Below, one piece after another: positions 41,460-52,416 of a DNA stretch of 64,000 nucleotides (positions are counted from its first letter, which is position 1; each line of letters begins with the position of its first letter). The stretch is from Lentzea sp. NBRC 102530. GTDB lineage: Bacteria; Actinomycetota; Actinomycetes; Mycobacteriales; Pseudonocardiaceae. The stretch lies in assembly GCF_030269365.1 (NCBI RefSeq), contig NZ_BSTF01000010.1, positions 62,001-126,000 of the forward strand, in the 5' to 3' direction. The translations under genes and the position numbers were made by a program. The notes under the pieces were generated by a model. That model had not been told where the DNA came from. It saw nothing but the letters and a program-made list of their open reading frames with translations, and made no database searches.

Positions 41460-42398
41460 CTAGAACTTCGCCGCCCGGCGAAACCGGGCCGCGGCCTGCA
41501 CCAGCGCCTCGGACAGCTCCGGCGGCGACACGACCGAGAACTCGACCGTGATGCTCGCGAGCATGAACACCACGTCGTCCATCGTCTCGCCTCCGACGCG
41601 CACGTGGCACGACGTTTCGTCCACAGCCGAAACCTCGCCGTAGCTGCGCCAATCCGAGGCCTGCGACGCGGGCACGCTCAGTCGCACCACTCCCTGCACC
41701 GGCCACCGATCGGCCACCCGCGCGGCCACGAACGCCCCCGCGTCGCCGCCCGGGATCTCACGCGGGGTGAAGCGGGCCCCGAACGGGGTGCGCACGCTCA
41801 TCCGATCGAGTCGAAAAGTGCGCCAGTCCGCCCGGGACACGTCCCAGGCGACCAGGTACCACCGCCGCCCCCACGTCACGAGCCGGTGCGGTTCGACCTC
41901 CCGCTCCGACGCCACCCCCGAGTGCCCGACGTAGGAGAACCGCAGCAGTTGCCGATCGCGGCACGCCGTCCCCACCGCCATCAACGACGACGCGTCCACC
42001 ACGGGACCAGACCCGACGAACGGCACCGTGGAGATCTCCAACGCCGCGACGCGGTGCCGCAGTGCAGAAGGCAGCACCTGCTCGACCTTCAGCAACGCGC
42101 GCACGGCCGTCTCACCGATGTTCTCGATGCCACTGGCCGTGCGCAGCCCAACGGCCACAGCGACTGCTTCGTCGTCGTCGAGCAGCAACGGCGGTAGCTG
42201 CGCGCCGGACCCGAGCCGGTACCCGCCACCAGAGGTGCCCATCGACGCGTGCACGGGATAGTCGAGAGAGCGCAACCGATCCACGTCACGGCGCACCGTG
42301 CGCGTGGTGACGCCCAACCGGTCCGCCAGCTCCGCACCGGACCATTCACGACGCGCCTGCAACAGACCGAGCAACTTCAACAACCGGGCAGACGACAC
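41460..42398 (-). CDS. WYL-domain transcriptional regulator (YafY-type)
   Basis: A 312-residue regulator. The N-terminal HTH (LLKLLGLLQARREWSGAELADRLGVTTRTVRRDVDRLRSLDYPV) is followed by the WYL core (LLRFSYVGHSGVASEREVEPHRLVTWGRRWYLVAWD) and a WCX extension. WYL proteins sense ligands or nucleic acids; the PafBC pair belongs to this superfamily. GTG 42398 abuts an 8-bp-arm inverted repeat, so it is probably leaderless and autoregulated. Divergent from an epoxide-hydrolase gene, its likely target. Confidence 0.87.
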   Translation of the reverse strand: MSSARLLKLLGLLQARREWSGAELADRLGVTTRTVRRDVDRLRSLDYPVHASMGTSGGGYRLGSGAQLPPLLLDDDEAVAVAVGLRTASGIENIGETAVRALLKVEQVLPSALRHRVAALEISTVPFVGSGPVVDASSLMAVGTACRDRQLLRFSYVGHSGVASEREVEPHRLVTWGRRWYLVAWDVSRADWRTFRLDRMSVRTPFGARFTPREIPGGDAGAFVAARVADRWPVQGVVRLSVPASQASDWRSYGEVSAVDETSCHVRVGGETMDDVVFMLASITVEFSVVSPPELSEALVQAAARFRRAAKF

Positions 42399-42421
42399 TG
42401 TAGGACCATAACTGTCCTACA
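42399..42421. promoter_or_regulatory. Operator between the WYL regulator and epoxide hydrolase
   Basis: TGTAGGAC, seven bases (CATAACT), GTCCTACA: perfect 8-bp arms. It directly adjoins the regulator's GTG and is 21 bp from the hydrolase ATG. Probable site for the WYL regulator controlling both genes. Confidence 0.72.
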
Positions 42422-42442
42422 GGCCCAATAGCGTCGGCGACC

Positions 42443-43519
42443 ATGAAGCCGTTCGAGATCAACATCCCGCAGGAAGACGTCGACGACCTGCACCGCCGCC
42501 TCGACCAGATCCGCTGGCCGGCCGACCCGGAGGGCGCGGGCTGGGCCCAGGGCACCCCGCAACGACGGCTCAAGGCCCTCGTCGAGCAGTGGCGGAACTC
42601 CGACTGGCGCGCGAAGGAACGCGAGCTCAACGAGATCCCGCAGTTCATCACCGAGATCGACGGCACGCCGCTGCACTTCCTGCACATCAGGAGCGAGAAC
42701 CCGAACGCACGCCCGTTGCTGCTCACGCACGGCTGGCCCACGACGTGCTTCGCGTTCCAGGACATGATCGAGCCGCTGAGCGACGACTTCCACCTGGTGA
42801 TCCCGTCGGTGCCCGGCTTCGGCCTCCCCGGCCCCACCACGACCCTCGGCTGGACCATCCCGAGGGTCGCGGACGTGGTCGCCGAGCTCATGCGACGCCT
42901 GGACTACGACAAGTACCTCGCCCACGGCTACGACCTCGGCGCCAAGCTCACGAGGCACCTGGGCATGCGTCCCGAGGTCGAGGCGATCCACGTCAACCAG
43001 ATCTTCTCCGCCGGGGTCACGCAGGAGACCGCGGACATGACCGTCGAGGCCGAGCGCCTCTCCGTGGAAAAAGCTTTCCGCTACGAGTACGAGCAGTTCG
43101 GGTACGTGTCGATGCAGAGCACGCGGCCGCAGTCGGTCGCCCACGCGCTCACCGACTCGCCCCTGGCCCAGTTGGAGTGGATCGAATGGGCGTTCCACAC
43201 GTGGAGCGACCCGGAGATCGGGGTACCAGACGACAAGCTGCTGACGACCGCCTCGCTCTTCTGGTTCACCCGGACGGCGGGGTCGTCGGCGCGCTACTAC
43301 CAGGAGGGTGACGAGACGTGGGGCGAGCTGGAGCCGGTGTCGGACACGCCGACATCGGTCGCGGTGTTCCCGCACGACGTCGGGGTGGCGATCCGGCGGA
43401 TGGCCGAACGCAACCACGCCGTCGTGCGGTGGACGGAGATGCCGCGGGGCGGCCACTTCGCCGCGCTGGAGGTTCCGGACCTGATGGCCCAGGAACTGCG
43501 AGAGGCGTTTCTGTTGTGA
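42443..43519 (+). CDS. Epoxide hydrolase (EHN domain, alpha/beta hydrolase)
   Basis: A 358-residue protein. The N-terminal EHN domain (FEINIPQEDVDDLHRRLDQIRWP) is followed by an alpha/beta hydrolase fold: HGWPTTCFAFQDMIEPL (oxyanion HGWP), nucleophile Asp near residue 164 in AHGYDLGAKLT, and the catalytic His near 338 in RGGHFAALE. The nucleophile elbow usually reads GGDWG; GYDLG is a variant. Predicted to open epoxides to diols. Likely induced through the WYL operator upstream. Confidence 0.85.
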   Translation: MKPFEINIPQEDVDDLHRRLDQIRWPADPEGAGWAQGTPQRRLKALVEQWRNSDWRAKERELNEIPQFITEIDGTPLHFLHIRSENPNARPLLLTHGWPTTCFAFQDMIEPLSDDFHLVIPSVPGFGLPGPTTTLGWTIPRVADVVAELMRRLDYDKYLAHGYDLGAKLTRHLGMRPEVEAIHVNQIFSAGVTQETADMTVEAERLSVEKAFRYEYEQFGYVSMQSTRPQSVAHALTDSPLAQLEWIEWAFHTWSDPEIGVPDDKLLTTASLFWFTRTAGSSARYYQEGDETWGELEPVSDTPTSVAVFPHDVGVAIRRMAERNHAVVRWTEMPRGGHFAALEVPDLMAQELREAFLL

Positions 43520-43593
43520 GGATAGTGTGATCGTGTGAGGTTCACGGCGGGCGAAGGCGGACACCCCGAACAGGGCGTTCCGGAGCGGCTACG

Positions 43594-46209
43594 GTGATCA
43601 CCGTGCGGTTCACGGTCCTCGGCGGCGTCACGGCTCGGGTGGACGGTCACGTCACCGAGTTCGGCCCGACGCGCCCCGGCGCCCTGCTCGGCGTGCTGCT
43701 CGCCGGGGCAGGCCGGGTGGTGAGCGCCGACGACCTGGTGGAACGGGTGCTGGGCGCCGCTCCCCCGCCGCGCGCCCGCGCGTTGGTGCAGACGTGGCTC
43801 ACGCGGTTGCGGCAGACGTTGCCCGGCCTGATCGAACGCGAGGGGGCCGGGTACGTCGTGCGGGTCGATCCGCTGGAGATCGACCTGCACCTGTTCCGGC
43901 ACCTGGTGCGCACCGGCCGCACGGAGGACGCGCTTTCGCTGGCCCAGGCCGAGCCGCTGTCCACATTGGACACCCCGTGGGCGGTGCGGCTGCGGGAGGA
44001 CTTCGCGACCGAGCTGCTCGCCGCCCGGCTCGCCCACGTCGACGCCCGGCTGGCGGCGGGCCGGCACGCGACGCTCGTGCCGGAACTGCAGGCCCTCGCC
44101 GCCGAACGCCCGCTGGACGAACGGATCGCGGCGCAGCTGATCGAAGCGTTGCACGGCAGCGGTCGCGCCCCGGACGCGTTGCGGCACTTCGAGGTCGTGC
44201 GCGAGAACCTCGCGAACGAGCTGGGCGCCGAACCGTCACGGCACCTCACCGCGCTGCACCGGCGGCTGCAGGCGGCCTCGGCACCGCGGCAGCTGCCGGC
44301 CGCGCCCAAGCCGTTCACCGGCAGGGCGTCGGAACTCGCCGAACTCGACAGCGTGCCGACGGGCGTCGTGGTGATCACCGGAACGGGCGGCGTCGGCAAG
44401 ACCTCGCTCGCGGTGCACTGGGCGCACCGGGCGGCGGAACGGTTCCCCGACGGCCAGCTGTACGTGAACCTGCACGGCTTCGGCCCGAGCGGCGCCGCGG
44501 TCAGCCCCGGCGACGCGGTGCTGCGGTTCCTGTCCGCGCTCGACGTGCCGCGGGCGCAGGTGCCGCACGACCTCGCCGGCCAGTCGGCGTTGCTGCGCGA
44601 CGCCCTCGCGGACAAGCGGGTGCTCCTGCTGCTGGACAACGCGACCGACGCCGAACAGGTCGAACCTCTGCTGCCGCGCACCCCGCACGCCCACGTGGTG
44701 ATCACCAGCCGCACCGCGCTCAAACCCCGGCACGCCAAGGAGTTGCCGCTCGGCCTGCTGCCACCCGACGACGCCCGCGCGCTGCTGACGGCCCGGATCG
44801 GGCACGACCGGGCACGGGCCGAACCGGACGCCGTCGACACCGTGGTCCGGCGCTGCGCCCGCCTGCCGCTGGCCCTCGCGGTCGCCGGGGCCCGGGCCGC
44901 GACGCAGCCGGAGTTCCCGCTGGCAGCGCTCGCCGACGAACTCGCGGACCTCGACGCGTTCGCCGACGACGATGACGTCACGGCGGACCTGCGGTCGGTG
45001 TTCTCCCACTCCTGCAAGGCGTTGAGCCCGCCCGCGCTGCGGCTGTTCCGGCTGTTCGGCCTGATGCCGGGCTCCGACATCAGCCGCGCCGGCGCCGCGT
45101 CGCTCGCGGGCACCACCCTGACCGAGACCGCGGACCTGCTCGCGGAACTGGCGCGCGCCAACCTGATCGACGAACCCGAGCCCGGCCGGTTCACCTGCCA
45201 CGACCTGCTGCGCGACTACGCGGCCGAACTCGCCCTGGACAGCGAACGGGAAGCCGCGCTGCACCGGCTGCTCGACCACCTCGCGCTCACCGCCGTCGAA
45301 GCGGGCGTGGCGTACACGCCGAGCAGGCACCGCCCGGCCACCCCCGAACCCGCGCCCGGCGTGATCGTGCAGCGGTTCGGCTCGCACGAGGAAGCGCTGG
45401 CGTGGCTCATGGCCGAGCACCCGACGCTGATGGCCGCGATGCCGCACGGCACGACGGAGCAGACGTGGCTGATGGGCTGGTCGCTCGCCGACGCGCTCGA
45501 CCGGCAGGGCCGCTACCGCGATCTCCTGACGTCGCAACAACTCGCGGTCGCCGCGGTGCAGCGGCTCGGCGACGAGGACGGCCTGGGCCGGTCGCTGATC
45601 AACCTCGGCCGCAGCCTGGCCAGGATGGACCGGCCGGACGAGGCCGTCGCCGCGCTGCACCGGGCGCTCGACGTCTACGAGGGCAACCCGGCGGGTCAGG
45701 CCGGGGTGCTGCTCAACATCGCGATGCTGTGCCCGGACGACCGGATCGAGGAGGCGCTGGAGCACACCCGGCGCGGGCTCGCGTTGTTCGAGGAGGTCGG
45801 CGACGCCTACGGCCAGGCGAACGCCCTGACCGGACTCGCCTGGGGCCACGGCAAGCTCGGCGAGTACGCGCGGACGATCGAGTACGCCGAGCGCGCGATG
45901 CGGATGTGGCAGGAGATGGACCACCTGATCGGCCAGGCCGAGGCGTGGGACAACCTGGGCACCGGCTACCTGGGGCTGGGCGAGCACGCGAAGGCGGTGC
46001 GGGCGTACACGCGGTCGTCGGAGCTGTTCCGGCTCGGCGGGGACATCCCGCTGGAGGCCGGGTCGTACGAACAGCTCGGCGACACCCACGCGGCCGCGGG
46101 TGACGCCGAGCTGGCCAGGCAGGCCTGGCAGCGGTCGGCCGAACTCCGCACGAGAGCGGGACTTTCGGCCGACCAGGTGCGCGCGAAGCTACAGGCCGAA
46201 GGCCAGTAG
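43594..46209 (+). CDS. AfsR/SARP-family regulator with NB-ARC and TPR domains
   Basis: An 871-residue regulator in classic AfsR order. It has a winged-helix DNA-binding domain (about 1-95), a bacterial transcriptional activation domain (about 96-240), an NB-ARC STAND ATPase with P-loop GTGGVGKTSL near residue 263 and LLLLDNA for Walker B, and a C-terminal run of TPRs (about 600-860). AfsR-type proteins activate secondary metabolism in response to kinase signals. There is no ribosome site; GTG 43594 or 43603 may start a leaderless mRNA. No biosynthetic core enzymes are in the window, so the target is likely elsewhere. It overlaps the convergent PQQ-type gene by 21 bp. Confidence 0.88.
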   Translation: MITVRFTVLGGVTARVDGHVTEFGPTRPGALLGVLLAGAGRVVSADDLVERVLGAAPPPRARALVQTWLTRLRQTLPGLIEREGAGYVVRVDPLEIDLHLFRHLVRTGRTEDALSLAQAEPLSTLDTPWAVRLREDFATELLAARLAHVDARLAAGRHATLVPELQALAAERPLDERIAAQLIEALHGSGRAPDALRHFEVVRENLANELGAEPSRHLTALHRRLQAASAPRQLPAAPKPFTGRASELAELDSVPTGVVVITGTGGVGKTSLAVHWAHRAAERFPDGQLYVNLHGFGPSGAAVSPGDAVLRFLSALDVPRAQVPHDLAGQSALLRDALADKRVLLLLDNATDAEQVEPLLPRTPHAHVVITSRTALKPRHAKELPLGLLPPDDARALLTARIGHDRARAEPDAVDTVVRRCARLPLALAVAGARAATQPEFPLAALADELADLDAFADDDDVTADLRSVFSHSCKALSPPALRLFRLFGLMPGSDISRAGAASLAGTTLTETADLLAELARANLIDEPEPGRFTCHDLLRDYAAELALDSEREAALHRLLDHLALTAVEAGVAYTPSRHRPATPEPAPGVIVQRFGSHEEALAWLMAEHPTLMAAMPHGTTEQTWLMGWSLADALDRQGRYRDLLTSQQLAVAAVQRLGDEDGLGRSLINLGRSLARMDRPDEAVAALHRALDVYEGNPAGQAGVLLNIAMLCPDDRIEEALEHTRRGLALFEEVGDAYGQANALTGLAWGHGKLGEYARTIEYAERAMRMWQEMDHLIGQAEAWDNLGTGYLGLGEHAKAVRAYTRSSELFRLGGDIPLEAGSYEQLGDTHAAAGDAELARQAWQRSAELRTRAGLSADQVRAKLQAEGQ

Positions 46210-47736
46210 CACGTGCCCGTGCGGGTTCGTGAAGCCCGACGAGTAGCCGGACTGCACGTAGACCATGCCGTCCGAGATCACCGCGCCCGCCCCGGGACCG
46301 GCGAGGGTGCCGCCGCGCCCGGTCAGTCCGTTGACCCCGCGGACGTCCTGGATGGTGTCGTAGGACCAGAGGATCCTGCCGGTCCTGCTGTCGTACGCGC
46401 GGAACTTGCCGTCGAGCGCGCCCAGCCACACCACTCCGGGTGAGCTGGACACGGGCAGGCCGTGCGCCTGGAAGCAGCCGGGCTGTCCGGCAGCGCCACC
46501 CGTGGTGCAGCCGTCGGCGGGGGCCGGCGTCTGCCACAACACCCTGCCGGTGGCGGGATCCACCGCGAACAACGTGCCGGGGTCGGCGTAGTAGGTCGCG
46601 ATGTAGAGCCGTTTGCCGTCGTAGCTCGACCCCCACTGGATGCCCGAGATGCCACCGCTGGGCAGCGGCACGCCGAGCTGACGGCGCCACACGACCTGCC
46701 CCGTCGTGGCGTCGAACACGTGGTACACGCCCGACTTCTGGCCGACGCCGACCAGCTGGCGGCCGTCGACGGTGAAGAGGTTGGGTGTGGCACCGATGTC
46801 GTAGTCGAGGTTCGTGCCGTCCTTGAGCCCCGGGCAGTAGCCCTCGGCGTCGGGTTCGTTGCACGCGCCCCGCCACGTGTCGGCGTCGGTGACCTGGTTG
46901 GTCCACTTCACGGCACCGGTGCGGGCGTTCAGCGCGAGCAGCGAGTCGAACTCGCCGCCCTTGCCGGTGTAGTTCTGGCCGGTGCCGACGTAGAGCGTGC
47001 CGGTTCTGCGGTCGATCACCGGCGAGCTCCACACCCCGACGCCGGACGGCTCGAAACGCTTGGCGCCGTTGGGCCAGGTGCCGACCTGCACCGGCTCGGG
47101 CACCGTGTAGTGCCGCCACACCAACGCACCGGTGTCGGCGTCGAACGCGTCGATGTGCCCGCGGAACGTGCAGCAGTCGTGCGTGTTCGGCAGCACGTTC
47201 TCGGAGCTGGACGTGCCGACGTACACCAGTCCGTTGTGGACGATCGGCGAGCTGGTGGTGATCGAGGCGATGCCGGCGTCCAGCCGCACCTGCCACTTCA
47301 GCCGCCCGGTGCGCTGGTCGAGCGCGAAGAACCGGCTGGCGCTGTCGCCGAAGAACACCTTGCCGTCGGCGACGGTCGGACTGTCGGAGTTGAACGCGTA
47401 CCGGTCGGCCGCGGGGAGCGCGTACTCCCACTTCGCCCGCCCGGTGCGCGCGTCGCGGGCGTAGAACTTCCCGTCGGGGCCCCCGAAGTAGACGGTGTTG
47501 CCCACGACGGCGGGCTGGCTGCGCACGCCGTTGTAGACGCCCTTGGGGTAGGCGAACGCCCACTTCAGCTCGAGCTTCGAGGCGTTGCCCGCGTTGATGC
47601 GCCACTCCTGCGCGGCGTGACGCGATCCGTTGAGGTCCTTCTGCCACCCGGGCCAGTCGCCGGTGCCGTGGGCGGTGGCGGGTGACGCGGTCAGCACTAC
47701 GAGCGCCGCGGTCAGCAGCGCGGTGGTTCTGAGCAT
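46189..47736 (-). CDS. Secreted PQQ-type beta-propeller protein
   Basis: A 515-residue exported protein: signal peptide LRTTALLTAALVVLTASPATA, then repeated blade motifs such as YFGGPDGKFYARDARTGRAKW, VFFGDSASRFFALDQRTGRLKW and YVGTGQNYTGKGGEFDSLLALNARTG. These fit an eight-bladed PQQ quinoprotein propeller. An adjacent Cys-Cys near residue 189 (NTHDCCTFRG) recalls the vicinal disulfide of PQQ alcohol dehydrogenases, although the context is not identical. It could be a polyvinyl-alcohol-dehydrogenase-type enzyme or a cofactor-less propeller. GGGGG lies nine bases before ATG 47736. Confidence 0.8.
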   Translation of the reverse strand: MLRTTALLTAALVVLTASPATAHGTGDWPGWQKDLNGSRHAAQEWRINAGNASKLELKWAFAYPKGVYNGVRSQPAVVGNTVYFGGPDGKFYARDARTGRAKWEYALPAADRYAFNSDSPTVADGKVFFGDSASRFFALDQRTGRLKWQVRLDAGIASITTSSPIVHNGLVYVGTSSSENVLPNTHDCCTFRGHIDAFDADTGALVWRHYTVPEPVQVGTWPNGAKRFEPSGVGVWSSPVIDRRTGTLYVGTGQNYTGKGGEFDSLLALNARTGAVKWTNQVTDADTWRGACNEPDAEGYCPGLKDGTNLDYDIGATPNLFTVDGRQLVGVGQKSGVYHVFDATTGQVVWRRQLGVPLPSGGISGIQWGSSYDGKRLYIATYYADPGTLFAVDPATGRVLWQTPAPADGCTTGGAAGQPGCFQAHGLPVSSSPGVVWLGALDGKFRAYDSRTGRILWSYDTIQDVRGVNGLTGRGGTLAGPGAGAVISDGMVYVQSGYSSGFTNPHGHVLLAFGL

Positions 47737-47811
47737 GAAAGTTTCCCCCTTCCGCCCTCCACACTGGCAGCGGCGGAAGGGGGAGACGTCCCCCGAAGGT
47801 CTCGACGAGGC

Positions 47812-48852
47812 CTAACCGATCGGTTGATGCGTCACGACGTCGACACCGGGGAAGCCGTTGCCGACGATCGGGTTCTTCCTGCCGTTGAGGTACTGCTGGA
47901 AGAACGCCGGGATGTAGGTCGTGGCGATCCTGCGCTGCTGCTGCGGGGTCAACGCCCGGTCAGCGCACGTGCTGTCGTTCTCGTAGGACCATTCGGTGTT
48001 GAAGTAGTTGTGGTTGGCGTTCTTCGGCGTGACGGCGTGGATCGGCACGACGTTGCGGCCCTGGGCGTTCTCGATGAACGTCGTGCCGCTGACCGCGCCG
48101 TCGCAGCTGCCGGTCATGGCCGCGAACGGGATCTTGGTGATCCGGTAGTCGAGGTTCTCCGGCGCCTCCGGGCCCGGCGCGTAGTAGTCGGCGGGCGCGA
48201 GCGGCAGCACGGCCCTGATCCGCACACCCTTCGGCAGTTCACCGACGTGTTTGTCCGAGGCCTGGTAGACCGCGCCCCGGCCGCCGCGCGAATGGCCGAG
48301 CGTGCCGACGTTCGTCAGGTCGACGTGCCCCCGGAAGCCCGGCAGCTTCCCCGCGAGCGCACCCTTGCCGGCGTCGAGATCGCGCCACAGCTCCAGGTGC
48401 TTGCTCATCACGGCCGCCCGTGCGACGTCCGCGATCTCGCCCGTCTCGCCCGCGTTGACGCCGTTGACGCTCACCGACACGACCACGAAACCCTGCCGCG
48501 CCAGCTCTTCTGCCAGGTAGTCGTAGCCCCGGTAGCTCGGGAACGCGTCACCCGAGGGGCACGGCCAGACCCACTGGCCGTCGCGGCACGGCTGCCAGTA
48601 CCCGTGCGCGAGCAGCACCAGCGGGCGCTTGCCGACGAGCGTGCGCGGCGCGTGCACGACCGCGGTGAGTTCGAGGTCCGCGACGGGTCCGCCTGGTGCG
48701 CTGTGAAAGCCGGGCACCTGAAATGCCCGATCACCGAGCGAGTACTCGACTTTTTCGACGCCGGAGCCGTGCTGGTCAGGAGCCGCTGAGGTCGTCGGGG
48801 CGGTCAGCACCATCGCGATCGCAACGGCGGCCGCGGCTTTTCCGATTGCCAT
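47812..48852 (-). CDS. Secreted alpha/beta hydrolase
   Basis: A 346-residue exported hydrolase: signal peptide AAAAVAIAMVLTAPTTSAA, oxyanion HGYWQPC, nucleophile elbow GTLGHSRGGRGA, and a late His in HNYFNTEW. The substrate could be a lipid, polyester or ester drug; the lid has Cys residues probably forming disulfides. A 122-residue shortened relative lies just upstream (48898-49266). Confidence 0.82.
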   Translation of the reverse strand: MAIGKAAAAVAIAMVLTAPTTSAAPDQHGSGVEKVEYSLGDRAFQVPGFHSAPGGPVADLELTAVVHAPRTLVGKRPLVLLAHGYWQPCRDGQWVWPCPSGDAFPSYRGYDYLAEELARQGFVVVSVSVNGVNAGETGEIADVARAAVMSKHLELWRDLDAGKGALAGKLPGFRGHVDLTNVGTLGHSRGGRGAVYQASDKHVGELPKGVRIRAVLPLAPADYYAPGPEAPENLDYRITKIPFAAMTGSCDGAVSGTTFIENAQGRNVVPIHAVTPKNANHNYFNTEWSYENDSTCADRALTPQQQRRIATTYIPAFFQQYLNGRKNPIVGNGFPGVDVVTHQPIG

Positions 48853-48897
48853 GCGCCGATTCCATCGGGAACTTGTGGTCGTGATGTGAGGACGTTG

Positions 48898-49266
48898 TCA
48901 CGGTTCTGCCACAACGACGTGGTGCGCGAAGCCGGCGAACCGTTCCGCCAGCGGTCCGGTGCCGGCGCTCAGCTCACGCCACAGCTCGCGGTGCCGTGGC
49001 AGCGCGGAACGATCGTGCACGAGCACCACCACAGCTCCCTGTCGCACGAGCCGCTGCGCCGAGATCTCGCTGGTGAGCACCAACGGCCGCGCGCCGACGA
49101 GCGTGCGCGGCGCGTGCACCACCGCGGTGAGGTCCCCGATCTCGTACGTCATGGTCGTCGTCGCGGGACGGGATTCTTCCTGAGCGGGGGCGGCCGCCGT
49201 GCTCGGCGCGGTCAGCGCCAAGGCGCACGCGACCGCAACTACAACTCTCCCGATCGCCATGGGCAC
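48898..49266 (-). pseudogene. Truncated paralogue of the secreted hydrolase
   Basis: A 122-residue open frame. Its signal peptide and LTAVVHAPRTLVGARPLVL match the neighbouring hydrolase (LTAVVHAPRTLVGKRPLVL), and RHRELWRELSAGTGPLAERFAGF matches KHLELWRDLDAGKGALAGKLPGF. About 45 residues with the oxyanion loop are missing between, and the protein stops before the GHSRGG elbow, so it cannot be an active hydrolase. It keeps an intact frame and secretion signal. ATG 49260 is an alternative start. Its last 16 bases almost repeat those of the TetR gene at 49307. Confidence 0.75.
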
Positions 49267-49306
49267 GATCTCATCGAGCCCATGTGCCGGGGACGTCCGG
49301 GGTTTG

Positions 49307-50080
49307 TCACGGTTTTGCCACAGCGCCCTCGATGCCGTCGAGGAGCACTTTCAACCCGCCGCGGAAGTTCTCGAGCGCGTCGTTCTCCAGATAGGGCAAC
49401 GATGGATCCACCGGATCGCGATCGCTCTCCAGGACGTGCAGCATCGGGAACTTCTTCTCCAGGTCGGGCTCGACCTCCAGCAGCACGGCCGACCGCGCGT
49501 ACCACCACTCCTCGTCGCCCTCCCCCGTCTCGCCACCCGCCGCACGAGCCTCGGCGACGGTCTGGGCGGCGCCGCGCACGAAGTAGTTGAGGGCACCGGT
49601 GATGCCGCGCAGCTGACGGCCGGGCAGCCCGGTGGTCACCAGGATCGCCGCGAGCGCCTCGATCACCGCGAACTCGTGCGGGCCGAGCACCGGGCGCGCC
49701 TGCGACACCTGGAGCACCCACGGGTGCCGGGCGTAGCACTCCCACAGGTCCTGCGCCCACGCCGTGACGGCCGCGCGCCAGCCGTCGTCGAGGCCGTAGG
49801 AGGTGGGCAGTTCGGCCATCGCGCGGTCGTACATCAGGTCGACCAGCTCGTTCTTGCCCGGCACGTAGGTGTAGAGGGCCATCGCGGTGCGGCCCAGGCG
49901 TTCGCCGACGGCGCGCATCGAGAACGCCATGCCCTGCTCGTCGGCGACCTCGATGGCCGCGTCGACGATCAGGTCCACGCTCAGGCCGGGCTTGCGGCCG
50001 GGCCGTTGCTCCGCCGCACCCGCACGCCAGAGCAGCTCGATGGACCGGCGCGGGTCACCCTGACCTGCGTAGACGACCAC
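49307..50080 (-). CDS. TetR family regulator of the DrrC-like gene
   Basis: A 257-residue TetR protein. The HTH is around residues 34-80 (LIVDAAIEVADEQGMAFSMRAVGERLGRTAMALYTYVPGKNELV) and is followed by a TetR_C-type ligand domain. N-terminal 30 residues (RRSIELLWRAG) are typical of regulators next to antibiotic-resistance ABC genes. It is divergent from the UvrA-like gene with two related 15-bp palindromes between, so the ligand is probably a DNA-binding or exported antibiotic. Confidence 0.86.
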   Translation of the reverse strand: MVVYAGQGDPRRSIELLWRAGAAEQRPGRKPGLSVDLIVDAAIEVADEQGMAFSMRAVGERLGRTAMALYTYVPGKNELVDLMYDRAMAELPTSYGLDDGWRAAVTAWAQDLWECYARHPWVLQVSQARPVLGPHEFAVIEALAAILVTTGLPGRQLRGITGALNYFVRGAAQTVAEARAAGGETGEGDEEWWYARSAVLLEVEPDLEKKFPMLHVLESDRDPVDPSLPYLENDALENFRGGLKVLLDGIEGAVAKP

Positions 50081-50090
50081 GGTTGCGACT

Positions 50091-50139
50091 CCTTACAACG
50101 TAAAGTAACCTCGACGGCCGCATACTTTACGGCATAAAG
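50091..50139. promoter_or_regulatory. Two TetR-type operators between divergent genes
   Basis: CCTTACAACGTAAAG (50091-50105) and CTTTACGGCATAAAG (50125-50139) are each near-matches to the palindrome CTTTACGNCGTAAAG. Together they also form a perfect 9-bp inverted pair, CGTAAAGTA/TACTTTACG. They cover the space between the TetR start (50080) and the UvrA-like start (50158). Confidence 0.72.
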
Positions 50140-50157
50140 AATCAAACCGGGGGAACT

Positions 50158-52412
<2,255 letters not shown>

Positions 52413-52416
<4 letters not shown>

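Noticed and set aside
47778-47793. GGGGGA-4-TCCCCC hairpin as a terminator
   Set aside because: Only 6-bp arms and no T-run on either strand.
48886-49590. A plus-strand 234-codon frame over the truncated hydrolase and TetR ends
   Set aside because: Arg/Pro-rich shadow with no domain or ribosome site.
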